Below, piece after piece: positions 7,070-14,222 of a stretch of 17,041 nt of DNA (the stretch's first letter is position 1; each line of letters starts with the position of its first letter). Source of the DNA: UBA11346 sp038318565. GTDB lineage: Bacteria > Planctomycetota > UBA11346. The position numbers and the translations under genes are program-made. The notes beneath the pieces are model-generated. The model made no database searches. It was given only the letters and a program-made list of their open reading frames with translations, and was not told the origin of the DNA. The DNA is taken from the NCBI GenBank assembly GCA_038318565.1, contig JBBQCI010000081.1, positions 1-17,041 on the forward strand, in the 5' to 3' direction.

Positions 7070-7570
7070 TTGGCGCCAGTGTCCTGCGTGATCCAAGCCG
7101 TAGCCGACGACGAACCGATCGGGGATGCTGAATCCGACGAAATCAGCCTCAGTCAGACCTCCGGCGTGGCGCCGGGCCGGTTTGTCGAGCAGGACACACA
7201 CCAGCACCTCACTGGCGCAGGCTGCCAAGGCGGCTGAACGGGCTGCCGCCAGGGTCAGGCCGGTATCCAGGATGTCATCGACGAGGATGACGGTGCGGCC
7301 ATGCAGGTCGGGCATCGGCTCTAGCGCGACCTGTCCGCTACTGGTCACTCCACCACGGTAGCTGCTGGCGCGCACGAAGCGCAATTCCAGGTCGGGGCGG
7401 TGCACCGAGCGGGCGAGGTCGGCGGCGAAGACGAACGCGCCGTCCATCAGCACCAGCATCACGGGATCCCGGGCGCTGCGCAGGCGCAGGGTCAACGTCT
7501 CGGCGAGCGCCGAGACGCGCCTCGCGATAGCGTCGGCGGGGATCAGGACAGGCGGCAGGGCCGCGGACAT
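7034..7570 (-). CDS. hpt: Hypoxanthine phosphoribosyltransferase
   Basis: 178 residues, the usual size. It converts hypoxanthine or guanine plus PRPP to IMP or GMP in purine salvage, in the cytosol. Visible motifs: MDGAFVFAADL (42-52, the usual LKGAFVF loop with Met-Asp), SSYRGGVTSSG (69-79, flexible loop), the PRPP-binding VILVDDILDTGLTL (94-107), and the purine-binding end with K130 and PDRFVVGYGLD (150-160). The frame is open far upstream, but homology begins at the ATG at 7570, which has GGAG seven bases before it inside the end of the preceding gene. Only 4 bases separate the two genes, so translational coupling is likely. The 3' end overlaps the convergent hydrolase gene by 36 bp. Confidence 0.94.
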   Translation of the reverse strand: MSAALPPVLIPADAIARRVSALAETLTLRLRSARDPVMLVLMDGAFVFAADLARSVHRPDLELRFVRASSYRGGVTSSGQVALEPMPDLHGRTVILVDDILDTGLTLAAARSAALAACASEVLVCVLLDKPARRHAGGLTEADFVGFSIPDRFVVGYGLDHAGHWRQLPFIGVVEPCD

Positions 7571-7574
7571 CCGC

Positions 7575-8375
7575 TTACTCCGGTGGGAGTTCGGCAGCCG
7601 GGGCTTCAGCAGGCGCCGCAGCGGGAGTTTCGGCCGGCGTTTCAACCGGGGCATCGGCGGCCGGAGTTTCGATTGGCGCAGCGGGAGTTTCGGCCGGCGC
7701 CTCTGCCGGCGTTTCAGCGGCGGGCGTTTCGGCTGGCGCAGCGGGTGTTTCTGTAGGCGCAGCCGCGGCCGGCGCTTCGACAGGCGCCGCTGCTGGAGTC
7801 TCTGCCGGAGTTTCCAGAGGACCTTCAGCCGTGGCGGGAGCGCTCTGGGCCGGTGGCGCTTCGACTGCCGGGGCGGCTGGTTCTGCGGGAGCGGTGGCCG
7901 CATCCGCTGGTACGGTCGGGACATCCGGAGCGGTCACTGCTGACTCCGCCGGTGCGGCTGGCTCGGCAGGCGCTGCCGCTGGGGTACTAGCCACAACGCC
8001 TTGTCCGATGCCGTTGGCAGCCAGGGCGCTGTCGAGGGCGTCCAGGTCGCGGACTGAGGCTTCGTATTGTTCGCGCTCACGGCCGGTCAGCAGGCCAATA
8101 CTGGCCACGTCGGATTCGAGCGCGGCGCGCGCGGCGCTAATCTCGGCCACCTGAATGGCAGCGGCCTTGCCGGCCATCAGCAGAGATTCGTTGCGCGCAA
8201 TCACGGCCTGGACGGCCTGGTAGCGCGCATCGATGCGGCTGCTCGGGCGGTAGGGCCGATCGTTGGTCACGCCGCGGGTCAGCGCCTTGTCGAGCAGGCT
8301 CGGCTGGGCTTTGACGTCCTCGGCGGCGGCCAGGATGGCGGGTGCTATAAGAGAGACGGCGAAGAGACGGCGCAT
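7575..8375 (-). CDS. Exported protein with Ala/Pro/Glu-rich repeat tail, 266 aa
   Basis: No family recognised. The start at 8375 is chosen for a signal peptide (MRRLFAVSLIAPAILAAA) and a GGAG seven bases upstream; the frame runs open to 8447. After the signal peptide, residues 20-125 form a modest helical domain (RIDARYQAVQAVIARNESLL; a REREQYEASVRDLDAL heptad-like helix). Residues 130-266, half the protein, are low complexity with many AP, PAET and APAE units. Such tails are usually extended and may span the periplasm or act as a flexible tether. It precedes hpt by 4 bases and is probably co-transcribed with it, though no functional link to purine salvage is evident. Alternatives include a periplasmic structural or adaptor protein. 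Confidence 0.8.
   Translation of the reverse strand: MRRLFAVSLIAPAILAAAEDVKAQPSLLDKALTRGVTNDRPYRPSSRIDARYQAVQAVIARNESLLMAGKAAAIQVAEISAARAALESDVASIGLLTGREREQYEASVRDLDALDSALAANGIGQGVVASTPAAAPAEPAAPAESAVTAPDVPTVPADAATAPAEPAAPAVEAPPAQSAPATAEGPLETPAETPAAAPVEAPAAAAPTETPAAPAETPAAETPAEAPAETPAAPIETPAADAPVETPAETPAAAPAEAPAAELPPE
7617..7759 (-). repeat. 60-bp-period coding repeat in the Ala/Pro/Glu tail
   Basis: Bases 7617-7639 and 7677-7699 are identical (23 nt) and exactly 60 bp apart. A third, diverged copy begins near 7737. The period equals 20 codons and stays in frame, so copy-number change would lengthen or shorten the protein tail without breaking it. Confidence 0.75.
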
Positions 8376-8549
8376 GGGATCGCTCCGGAGGACTTGCATT
8401 GCATATGCCGGGGGCAGACGGCAAGGCTGGCCACGGGTTGGCGTCATGAGGTGTCACAGCCACTGCTGGGGACGACCTGGCATCCTCCGCAGCTCCAGGC
8501 GGGGCGCCTTGGGCAACGGGCGGCCAAGCTGACCGCGCTCCGTGCTTCG

Positions 8550-9368
8550 TCAGCGGGCGTAGACCTGTCCGCCGTCGACCACTAGGACCTGACCGGTGAC
8601 GCAGCGAGCTGCGTCCGAGAGCAGAAAGACAGCGGCGTTGGCAATGTCTTGCGGCTTGATGTCGCGCTTCAGGGCGGTCAGGCCGATGTAATACGGGATG
8701 ACCTCATCGGGCTTGATGCCCTTCTTCTTGGCTGCCTCAGCGATGTAGGCCGGATTCCAGATCTTTGATCCTTCGAAGACGTTGCCAGGCGCGATGCAGT
8801 TGACGCGGATGCCGGCGGGCCCGAGTTCCAGGGCCCAGCCGCGCGCCAGATGCAGCTCACCGGCCTTGGTCGCGTTGTAGGCGCTGTTGTTCTTCGACGG
8901 TTCCAAGCCGCTTTTGCTGGAGAGCAGCACCATGCTGCCGCCGCTTCCCTGTTTTTTGAACATGCGGGTGGCTTCTCGACCGCACAGGAAGTAACCGGTG
9001 AGGTTGATATCCAGGGCGAAGCGCCATTTGTCGAGCGGGGTGTCCTCGAGCGGGAAGGCGGGCGCGACACCGGCGGCGCAGACCAGGCCGTCGAGGCGAC
9101 CGAAGCGCGCGACGCCGGCGGCGAAGGCGTTCTGCACGCTGGCCTCGTCGGTGACATTCATCTTCACGGCCAAGCCGTGCTCGCGGAATTCGGGGGCGAC
9201 CGTATTTAGTCCTGATTCATCGATGTCAGCGAGGATGCAGTTGGCGCCAGCCTGGTGCAGGCCGCGGGCGATGCCCAGACCCAGGCCGCTGGCGGCGCCG
9301 GTGATCAGGATGGTCCGGCCGGTTAGGCTGTTGGAGGCGATGGGGACAGGGGCGGATTCGGTGCTCAT
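8550..9368 (-). CDS. SDR-family dehydrogenase (SrlD/RhaD-dehydrogenase-like)
   Basis: 272 residues, a classical short-chain dehydrogenase. The NAD(P)-binding motif TGAASGLG is at 23-30 and D48 at the end of strand 2 suggests NAD preference. Catalytic residues are N122, S151, Y164 and K168 (YNATK). The C-terminal half (GIRVNCIAPGNVFEGSKIWN, a GIKPDEVIPYYI segment, CVTGQVLVVDGGQV) resembles sorbitol-6-phosphate dehydrogenase SrlD and the dehydrogenase half of rhamnulose-phosphate aldolase/dehydrogenase fusions. This points to a sugar-alcohol or sugar-derived substrate, but no aldolase domain is attached and no sugar kinase or transporter is nearby. The gene follows the esterase gene after 3 bases (TGAGCCATG), so they form an operon with coupled translation. 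The family is secure, the substrate is not. Confidence 0.92.
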   Translation of the reverse strand: MSTESAPVPIASNSLTGRTILITGAASGLGLGIARGLHQAGANCILADIDESGLNTVAPEFREHGLAVKMNVTDEASVQNAFAAGVARFGRLDGLVCAAGVAPAFPLEDTPLDKWRFALDINLTGYFLCGREATRMFKKQGSGGSMVLLSSKSGLEPSKNNSAYNATKAGELHLARGWALELGPAGIRVNCIAPGNVFEGSKIWNPAYIAEAAKKKGIKPDEVIPYYIGLTALKRDIKPQDIANAAVFLLSDAARCVTGQVLVVDGGQVYAR

Positions 9369-9371
9369 GGC

Positions 9372-10118
9372 TCAGGCCTTGCGGGTAGGACGGCGGTTTC
9401 GGGTGAACCAGGCGGCGTGGTGGTCGAAGGCGGCGGGAAGCCGCGCCTGCCAATAGTCCCAGTTGTGCACGCCGGGGAATTCCCGGTAGACATGCGGAAT
9501 CGTGCGCCGCGTCAGCAGCCGGTGGAACTGGCGATTATGTTCGATCAAGAAGTCCTCGGATCCGCAGTCGATCAGGATCTGCGGTAGCGGCTTGGCCCTG
9601 GCGAGGAGATGGATCGGATCGTCGCTGCGCTTCGGCTTCGTCCCGAAGATGCCGTGCATGAGGTGCGGGCGTTTGCAATCGGTGTACCAGCGGCAGATGT
9701 CGAGGACGCCGCTGTGCGAGACCAACGAACCGAACAGGTGCGGGTACTTCAGTCCCAGCTTCATAGCGCCGTATCCGCCCATCGACAGTCCGCCGATGGC
9801 GCGGCGTCCGCGCGAACCACCGATGCCGAAGGTGCGCTCCGCCAGTTCGATCGAGTACATGATGTGGCGTTCCCACGCGCCGGTGCCGTCGGCGGCGTCG
9901 GTGTAAAAGGACAGTCCGCCGTCGAGCATGACCACCGCGGCACCAATGCGCTCGGCTTCGGGCTCGATGGTGGTGCGGCGTTGCCAGATGGTGTGGTCGT
10001 CGCTGTGACCATGCAATTGGACGATCAGCGGATGCGGTCCCGGCCGCTGTGGCAGGGCGACCAGCATCTCCATCTGCTTGCCAAGCGGTTCACTGAAGTA
10101 AGCGAGGCTGGCGAGCAT
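9372..10118 (-). CDS. Esterase (PF00756, esterase D / FrmB-type)
   Basis: 248 residues, an alpha/beta hydrolase of the putative-esterase family (esterase D, antigen 85, tributyrin esterase group). The triad is complete: S112 in GGLSMGGYGAM, D189 in DCGSEDF, H218 in PGVHNWDYW. An LHGHSD motif (35-40) forms the oxyanion region. There is no signal peptide, so it is expected to be cytosolic. It may deacylate small esters such as acetylated sugars or an S-acyl substrate. S-formylglutathione hydrolase is a relative, but no formaldehyde dehydrogenase is adjacent. It is the first gene of an operon with the SDR dehydrogenase, suggesting sequential steps on an ester-containing carbohydrate-like substrate (inference). 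Divergent from queF; its ATG has no obvious Shine-Dalgarno sequence. Confidence 0.88.
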   Translation of the reverse strand: MLASLAYFSEPLGKQMEMLVALPQRPGPHPLIVQLHGHSDDHTIWQRRTTIEPEAERIGAAVVMLDGGLSFYTDAADGTGAWERHIMYSIELAERTFGIGGSRGRRAIGGLSMGGYGAMKLGLKYPHLFGSLVSHSGVLDICRWYTDCKRPHLMHGIFGTKPKRSDDPIHLLARAKPLPQILIDCGSEDFLIEHNRQFHRLLTRRTIPHVYREFPGVHNWDYWQARLPAAFDHHAAWFTRNRRPTRKA

Positions 10119-10230
10119 GGCTTAGAACGGTAGCCCGCGGACCGCGTGGGCAATACGGTCTTCCGCTGTGGCGGGCGGGTTGCAGGTGGCAGAGGCTTGT
10201 TCCGCGCGTCCTTTCCTGTTGGATACGCCG

Positions 10231-10758
10231 ATGCCTAAGGATCAGATCCGCCGCGGCCGCGCCCTGCCCCACGCCACCTTGGGTAAGCGCAGGACGACGC
10301 CGTTCACCTACGCCCCGCGTCTGCTCGAAGCAGTGCCGCTGCCGGTTGGCCGTGCCTTTGCGCAGCCTGGGCTGTGGGTGTGCCTGCGCTGCCTGCGTTT
10401 CACCAGTCTGTGCCCGGTGACCGGCCAGCCCGACTGGGGTGCCATCACCATCAACTACATTCCGGCCGGCACCCTGGTGGAAAGCAAGAGCCTCAAGGAA
10501 TACCTCGGCAGCTTTCGCATGCACGGCGACTTTCACGAGGACGTCGTACGGGTGATCTGCGACGATTTGGTCACGCTGCTGGAACCGCGCTATGTCGAGG
10601 TGATCGGCCGCTTCGACAGCCGCGGCTCGGTTGCGATCTGGCCGTTCGTGCAGTACGCCAGGGCGGACGACGCCGAAATGCAGATCCTGCGTACTCACCG
10701 CATGCGCGACTACGCGCCAGGCAAGTACGACGGCCGCGAGCCGGCCGCTGAAGGCTGA
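10231..10758 (+). CDS. queF: NADPH-dependent 7-cyano-7-deazaguanine reductase
   Basis: 175 residues, the short unimodular (YkvM-like) form. It reduces preQ0 to preQ1 with NADPH in queuosine tRNA modification. The catalytic motif FTSLCPVTGQPD gives C61 and D68. The signature ESKSLKEYL (84-92) and the FHED segment (H102, E103) match the family's substrate-binding and NADPH sites. The frame extends to 10168, but the ATG at 10231 gives the family's usual N-terminus. The upstream ribosome-binding site is weak (GGA ten bases before). No queC, queD or queE is in the window, and no preQ1 riboswitch was recognised upstream. The last codons and the stop lie inside a heptamer tandem repeat. Confidence 0.95.
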   Translation: MPKDQIRRGRALPHATLGKRRTTPFTYAPRLLEAVPLPVGRAFAQPGLWVCLRCLRFTSLCPVTGQPDWGAITINYIPAGTLVESKSLKEYLGSFRMHGDFHEDVVRVICDDLVTLLEPRYVEVIGRFDSRGSVAIWPFVQYARADDAEMQILRTHRMRDYAPGKYDGREPAAEG

Positions 10759-10788
10759 AGGGTGAAGGCTGAAGGCTGAAGGCTGAAG
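10747..10788. repeat. Heptamer tandem repeat (GCTGAAG)6 at the end of queF
   Basis: Six consecutive 7-bp units, five GCTGAAG and one GGTGAAG (third unit). The queF stop TGA (10756-10758) lies in the second unit. Every unit contains a TGA, and because 7 is not a multiple of 3, three successive units place a stop in all three plus-strand frames. The rest of the array runs toward the pirin promoter. Confidence 0.95.
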
Positions 10789-10805
10789 AGCCTTTCTTGT
10801 CCTCG

Positions 10806-10835
10806 TCGACGATCTGCGATCGGGATGGATATAAT
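10806..10835 (+). promoter_or_regulatory. Sigma-70-type promoter of the pirin gene
   Basis: TATAAT at 10830-10835 is a perfect -10 hexamer in otherwise GC-rich DNA. TCGACG at 10806-10811 matches the -35 consensus at four of six positions with an 18-bp spacer. The predicted transcript starts near 10842, leaving a leader of about 14 bases with the Shine-Dalgarno AAAGGTGA (10843-10850) before the ATG at 10856. Confidence 0.65.
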
Positions 10836-10855
10836 GCTCGCGAAAGGTGAACCTC

Positions 10856-11554
10856 ATGCGCATTCTCCGCCCTGCCGCCGAGCGCGGCCGCACCCGCATC
10901 GGCTGGCTCGATAGCCGCCATACCTTCGCCTTCGGCGAGTACCGGGACGAGCAGTGGACCAGTTTCCGCGCTTTGCGTGTCATTAATGACGATCTCGTCG
11001 AGCCGGGTATGGGCTTCGGGACGCATGGTCATCGCGACATGGAGATCATCACCTGGGTGCTCGATGGATCGCTGGAGCACCGCGATTCAACCGGCGGCGG
11101 TGGCATCCTGAAGCCCGGCGATGTCCAGGTGATGACTGCCGGCACCGGCATCCGCCATAGCGAGTTCAATGCGTCCAAGACCGAGGTCTCGCACTTCCTG
11201 CAGGTGTGGATCCAGCCAGATCGCGCCGGCGAGAAGCCGGCCTACGGGCAAGCCCATGTGCCCGCTGCCGAGCGATCCGGACGCTGGGCCGTGCTGGCCG
11301 CCGGTGGCGATCGTCCGGCGACTGTGCGCATCGCTGCCGATGCCGCCGTGCAGGTCGCCTCGTTGGAGCCAGGGCAGCGCCTGGACCATGCCATTGCCAC
11401 CGGTCGTCATGCCTGGCTGCATGTCGCTCGCGGGAACGTCGTGGTTGACCGTCAGGCGCTGGAGGCCGGGGACGCGATCGGCGTCTCGCTGGAGCCTGGG
11501 CTGGCCATTCAGGCGACGACGGCGGCGGAGGTCATGCTGTACGATCTGGCGTAA
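10856..11554 (+). CDS. Pirin family protein (YhhW-like, quercetin 2,3-dioxygenase type)
   Basis: 232 residues, a bicupin of the pirin family close to Escherichia coli YhhW. The single metal site in the N-terminal cupin is intact: H57 and H59 (GTHGHRDME), H101 and E103 (IRHSEFN), in the same spacing as YhhW. The family binds Fe, Cu or Mn, and some members show quercetinase activity in vitro; the physiological substrate is unknown. A GTG three codons upstream (10847) is in frame, but the ATG at 10856 is preferred because AAAGGTGA stands five bases before it and overlaps the GTG. The gene has its own promoter with a consensus -10, so it is transcribed independently of queF. Convergent with the NPCBM gene (24-bp gap). 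Confidence 0.92.
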   Translation: MRILRPAAERGRTRIGWLDSRHTFAFGEYRDEQWTSFRALRVINDDLVEPGMGFGTHGHRDMEIITWVLDGSLEHRDSTGGGGILKPGDVQVMTAGTGIRHSEFNASKTEVSHFLQVWIQPDRAGEKPAYGQAHVPAAERSGRWAVLAAGGDRPATVRIAADAAVQVASLEPGQRLDHAIATGRHAWLHVARGNVVVDRQALEAGDAIGVSLEPGLAIQATTAAEVMLYDLA

Positions 11555-11578
11555 GCCGGATCAGGCGGGCAATCCCTG

Positions 11579-12652
11579 TCACTTGCGGATCAACTGCGCA
11601 TCCGCCAGGACGAGGTGGTCGCCAATGTCCAGCCGCTCGCCCGCCTCGACGGTCAGGGTCAGTCGCTTCACGCCGGTCAGATCCAGGTCGAGGATTCGCG
11701 CCGGCTCGCCGCCACGTACCCGTCCGCGCCACAGCTGCCGGTCGTCTGCGGTGAGGACGCCGATGCAGTCTCCTTCTGGCAGGACGCTGTCGCAGATGCC
11801 GACGCTCGTGCGCAGCCGGACATAGGCGGCGTCGAGCGTCCATGCGAGTGTGGCGACGCTGTGTACACTGATGCCTTTGGCGAACAGGCGCTCCGAAAGC
11901 CGCAGCGGACCGCCGCCAATAGCATGGTCGCGGGCATGAGGCCAGACGACCCCGAACATGCCGTCCTCCTGCACCTGCGACGGCGTCAGGTCGGACAGAT
12001 AGACGCGTCGGCCACCTTCAACGCGCAGACGCAGTTCGCCCAGAGTGCTGACATCGATCTTGGAGGTCGGTGAGACCGCCAGGGCCAAGCCGCCGTCGAC
12101 CGGCACCAGATCGACTCCAGCGCGAGCCGGATCCAGGGTGGCGCGCAGGCGAGGTCCGTCGAACCGCCGCGGTGGAACAGCCAGGCGCGCCCCGCGGACC
12201 TCGTCCAGGGACAGGGTCAAGGGTTCGGGATCCAGGGTCGACAAGAAGTGCAGCTTGCCGTCGCGCAGGCCCTGCAGCCGGCCGCTGAGCAGGCCGCTTT
12301 CGACCAGCATGGCATCACCTTCGCCGGCGGCTGGAGGTGCGGGATCACCCCAACCAGAGACGACCTCTAGCGGCAATTCGATGGTGCCGAACGGACCACG
12401 CACCAGCAGGCGGTCGGCCGCGCTGCCGCCGCTGATGCTTGTCGCCGGCAGCCACGAGCCGTCAGCCAAGCGCAGACCCAGGGTGAGCGTGCCACCTGCT
12501 GGCGGGCCGCTGCCGACGACCACCGCATCAAGGCGTTCGAAGGCTGGGACCGCTCCAGTGAATGGGGTTGGCGCCCCATCGAAGCCGATCGCCGTTGCTG
12601 CACGCAAGGCGGTGCAGGCGAACAGGGCGGCAAGCAGGGCCGGGACATGCAT
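11579..12652 (-). CDS. Exported protein with C-terminal NPCBM domain, 357 aa
   Basis: A signal peptide (MHVPALLAALFACTALRAAT) is followed by a beta-rich region with no recognised family (about 25-210) and an NPCBM domain at about 217-356. The domain shows VYLSDLTPSQVQEDG, GGPLRLSERLFAKGISVHS, a VGICDS segment and a final strand LADAQLIRK. NPCBM is a carbohydrate-binding-like module common in extracellular proteins of planctomycetes and relatives. The start at 12652 is chosen for the signal peptide; no Shine-Dalgarno sequence is visible and the frame is open to 13078 inside the divergent gene. Residues 40-160 may form one or two beta domains (repeated 'LRLADGSWLPA', 'LSLDEVRGARL' phrases). Probably periplasmic or cell-surface; ligand unknown. 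Confidence 0.85.
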   Translation of the reverse strand: MHVPALLAALFACTALRAATAIGFDGAPTPFTGAVPAFERLDAVVVGSGPPAGGTLTLGLRLADGSWLPATSISGGSAADRLLVRGPFGTIELPLEVVSGWGDPAPPAAGEGDAMLVESGLLSGRLQGLRDGKLHFLSTLDPEPLTLSLDEVRGARLAVPPRRFDGPRLRATLDPARAGVDLVPVDGGLALAVSPTSKIDVSTLGELRLRVEGGRRVYLSDLTPSQVQEDGMFGVVWPHARDHAIGGGPLRLSERLFAKGISVHSVATLAWTLDAAYVRLRTSVGICDSVLPEGDCIGVLTADDRQLWRGRVRGGEPARILDLDLTGVKRLTLTVEAGERLDIGDHLVLADAQLIRK

Positions 12653-12715
12653 GCGCGCAGCATGCAGCCGCGGGCGGCCACGCCACGTGCTGGTAACGGT
12701 GGCCGCTCCGGGGCG

Positions 12716-12721
12716 TATATC
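12716..12721 (+). promoter_or_regulatory. Possible -10 element just before the start at 12728
   Basis: TATATC (4 of 6 to consensus) is the most AT-rich patch in the 75-bp divergent gap. It ends six bases before the plus-strand ATG, so transcription from it would give a nearly leaderless message, consistent with the absence of a Shine-Dalgarno sequence there. No convincing -35 was found. Weak evidence. Confidence 0.2.
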
Positions 12722-12727
12722 CCTGAC

Positions 12728-14209
12728 ATGCGCTGCTACGCCCTGCTGTTGTCCGTCGCCCTGCTGACCGCGGCTGATCCCGATCCCGCCGCCTTCGTCC
12801 CGGCGGACGCCACCATTGCCGTGCGTGTACCCGACCTGACACGCAGCCGGGCACGCTGGAACAGCACCCCGTATCTGCGGTTGCTGCAGTCCGGCTGGGG
12901 CCAGATTTTGATTGGAGAATGGGGTGGACGCCTGAACCAGGCCGTGCCTGGCGCTGGCGCTGCCTTGGAAGGAATCGGCGTGTTGGCCCTGGGTGCGACC
13001 ATGTCGCCCGGTCAGCCGCCGCGGGTGGTGGTCGCTGGCGCCGGCTCGCCGTTGCTGGCGGCCCTGGCCGACGCGCAATTCCCTGGGGCGGTGTCAGGTC
13101 GCGCGGTTCCCACACCTGGGGGCCGGCTGACCATGCACGGCGTCGTCGTTGCCTGGGCGAGTGGTTCAGGCGGCGCGATCCAGCCCGGAGCGCCTGCTAA
13201 GGCGCCGGTCGATGGTGAGGCCGATGTTGAGATAATTCTGAAACCACCCGCCGGAGGAAATCCGCTTAGTGGTCCGGTACGCGTCGACCTGCGCCTGGAC
13301 GCGGTTGGTCTGCGTGAAACCGCCACCCTGACCGCCACTCCGGCCAGTCGTGCGGCCGCCGCCGTCGTGACGCGCTGGGCCGATCCGCAGGAACTGCGCC
13401 GCTTGCCAGCGACCACGCTGTGGGCTGCGACCTGGGACGCCGACCCCAAGGTCTCTGCTGCCCTCGTCGACGCCGTGGCAGCCGATCCCGGCACCGCCAT
13501 GTTCGAGAAGATGCTGGTGGATGCCGGCATGCCCGGCTGGCTGGAGACCCTGCGTGCCCTGGACGGTCCGACGACGGTGTGGATGGCTGAAGGCATGCCG
13601 TTCCCCAGCCTGACCCTGGCCATGTCGATGCCGCCAGCACTCGCCAAACGCTGGATCGCCGGGACCTCGGCTGCGTTGCATCTCGCCGCCACGCCCGAGG
13701 GCGCCGACGGTTTCGTCGGCCTGACCCATATCGCCTGCGGCGTGCTCGATGGCCGGCTGGTCATCACCACGGATGCAATCGGCCTGGATGCCTGGCGGCG
13801 TCGTTTGCCAGGCTTCGCTGAGCACACGGGTGTCGCCACTGTACTTGCCGCCCTACCGCCGCGCACCGTGCTACTGGGTGCCAGTCGTGGCGGCGCCAGC
13901 TGGGCAGCGGTGGCCCAGTTGACCGTCCCGTTGTTCATTGCCCTGGGTGCGCCGCAGGCAGTCGCGCTGCCGGGCGATCTCAAACTGGCAGCCGATCGCG
14001 GCTGGCTCTACGCCAAGCTGCCCAAGGACGGGGCCATGATCGTCGAATCGGGAGGACTGTTTGGCGGGCCGTTCAGTGTCGGCCTTGGTGGGGCAACGGC
14101 CACCGCGGCGACCATGTGGATCCAACAGGAACTGCACCGGCAGAAGCGCATCCCGGCTGCGGAACCAGCGGTTGAACCAGTTGTGCCAGTGCCCGCGCCT
14201 ATGTTCTGA
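12728..14209 (+). CDS. Exported protein of unknown function (DUF3352-like pattern), 493 aa
   Basis: The signal peptide (MRCYALLLSVALLTAADPDP, likely cleaved after residue 15 or 16) is followed by AAFVPADATIAVRVPD and an RWNSTPYLRLLQS segment. This resembles the opening of large secreted proteins of planctomycetes described as DUF3352-like, in which 'LPAD...V.VPD...W..TP' recurs. The body alternates strands with Gly/Ala-rich loops, and the C-terminus is helical (MWIQQELHRQKR) with a Pro/Val/Glu tail. No enzyme motif is recognised and there is no second membrane helix. The frame is open upstream to 12647, but the signal peptide fixes the start at 12728. It is divergent from the NPCBM gene across a 75-bp gap, so the two may be co-regulated, and convergent with phnE (13-bp gap). 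The family label is tentative. Confidence 0.82.
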   Translation: MRCYALLLSVALLTAADPDPAAFVPADATIAVRVPDLTRSRARWNSTPYLRLLQSGWGQILIGEWGGRLNQAVPGAGAALEGIGVLALGATMSPGQPPRVVVAGAGSPLLAALADAQFPGAVSGRAVPTPGGRLTMHGVVVAWASGSGGAIQPGAPAKAPVDGEADVEIILKPPAGGNPLSGPVRVDLRLDAVGLRETATLTATPASRAAAAVVTRWADPQELRRLPATTLWAATWDADPKVSAALVDAVAADPGTAMFEKMLVDAGMPGWLETLRALDGPTTVWMAEGMPFPSLTLAMSMPPALAKRWIAGTSAALHLAATPEGADGFVGLTHIACGVLDGRLVITTDAIGLDAWRRRLPGFAEHTGVATVLAALPPRTVLLGASRGGASWAAVAQLTVPLFIALGAPQAVALPGDLKLAADRGWLYAKLPKDGAMIVESGGLFGGPFSVGLGGATATAATMWIQQELHRQKRIPAAEPAVEPVVPVPAPMF

Positions 14210-14222
14210 ACGCGGACGGTTC

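Noticed and set aside
10119..10230. Possible preQ1 riboswitch before queF
   Set aside because: Only a 7-bp GC hairpin (10133-10151) is seen; I could not find the short stem plus A-rich tail pattern of preQ1-I, nor a preQ1-II layout.
10747..10788. Heptamer array as a CRISPR or phase-variation tract controlling queF
   Set aside because: Units are contiguous with no spacers, and the array lies at the 3' end where slippage would alter only the last one or two residues.
12653..13078. N-terminal extension of the NPCBM gene
   Set aside because: It would run through the divergent gene and bury the signal peptide in the middle of the protein.
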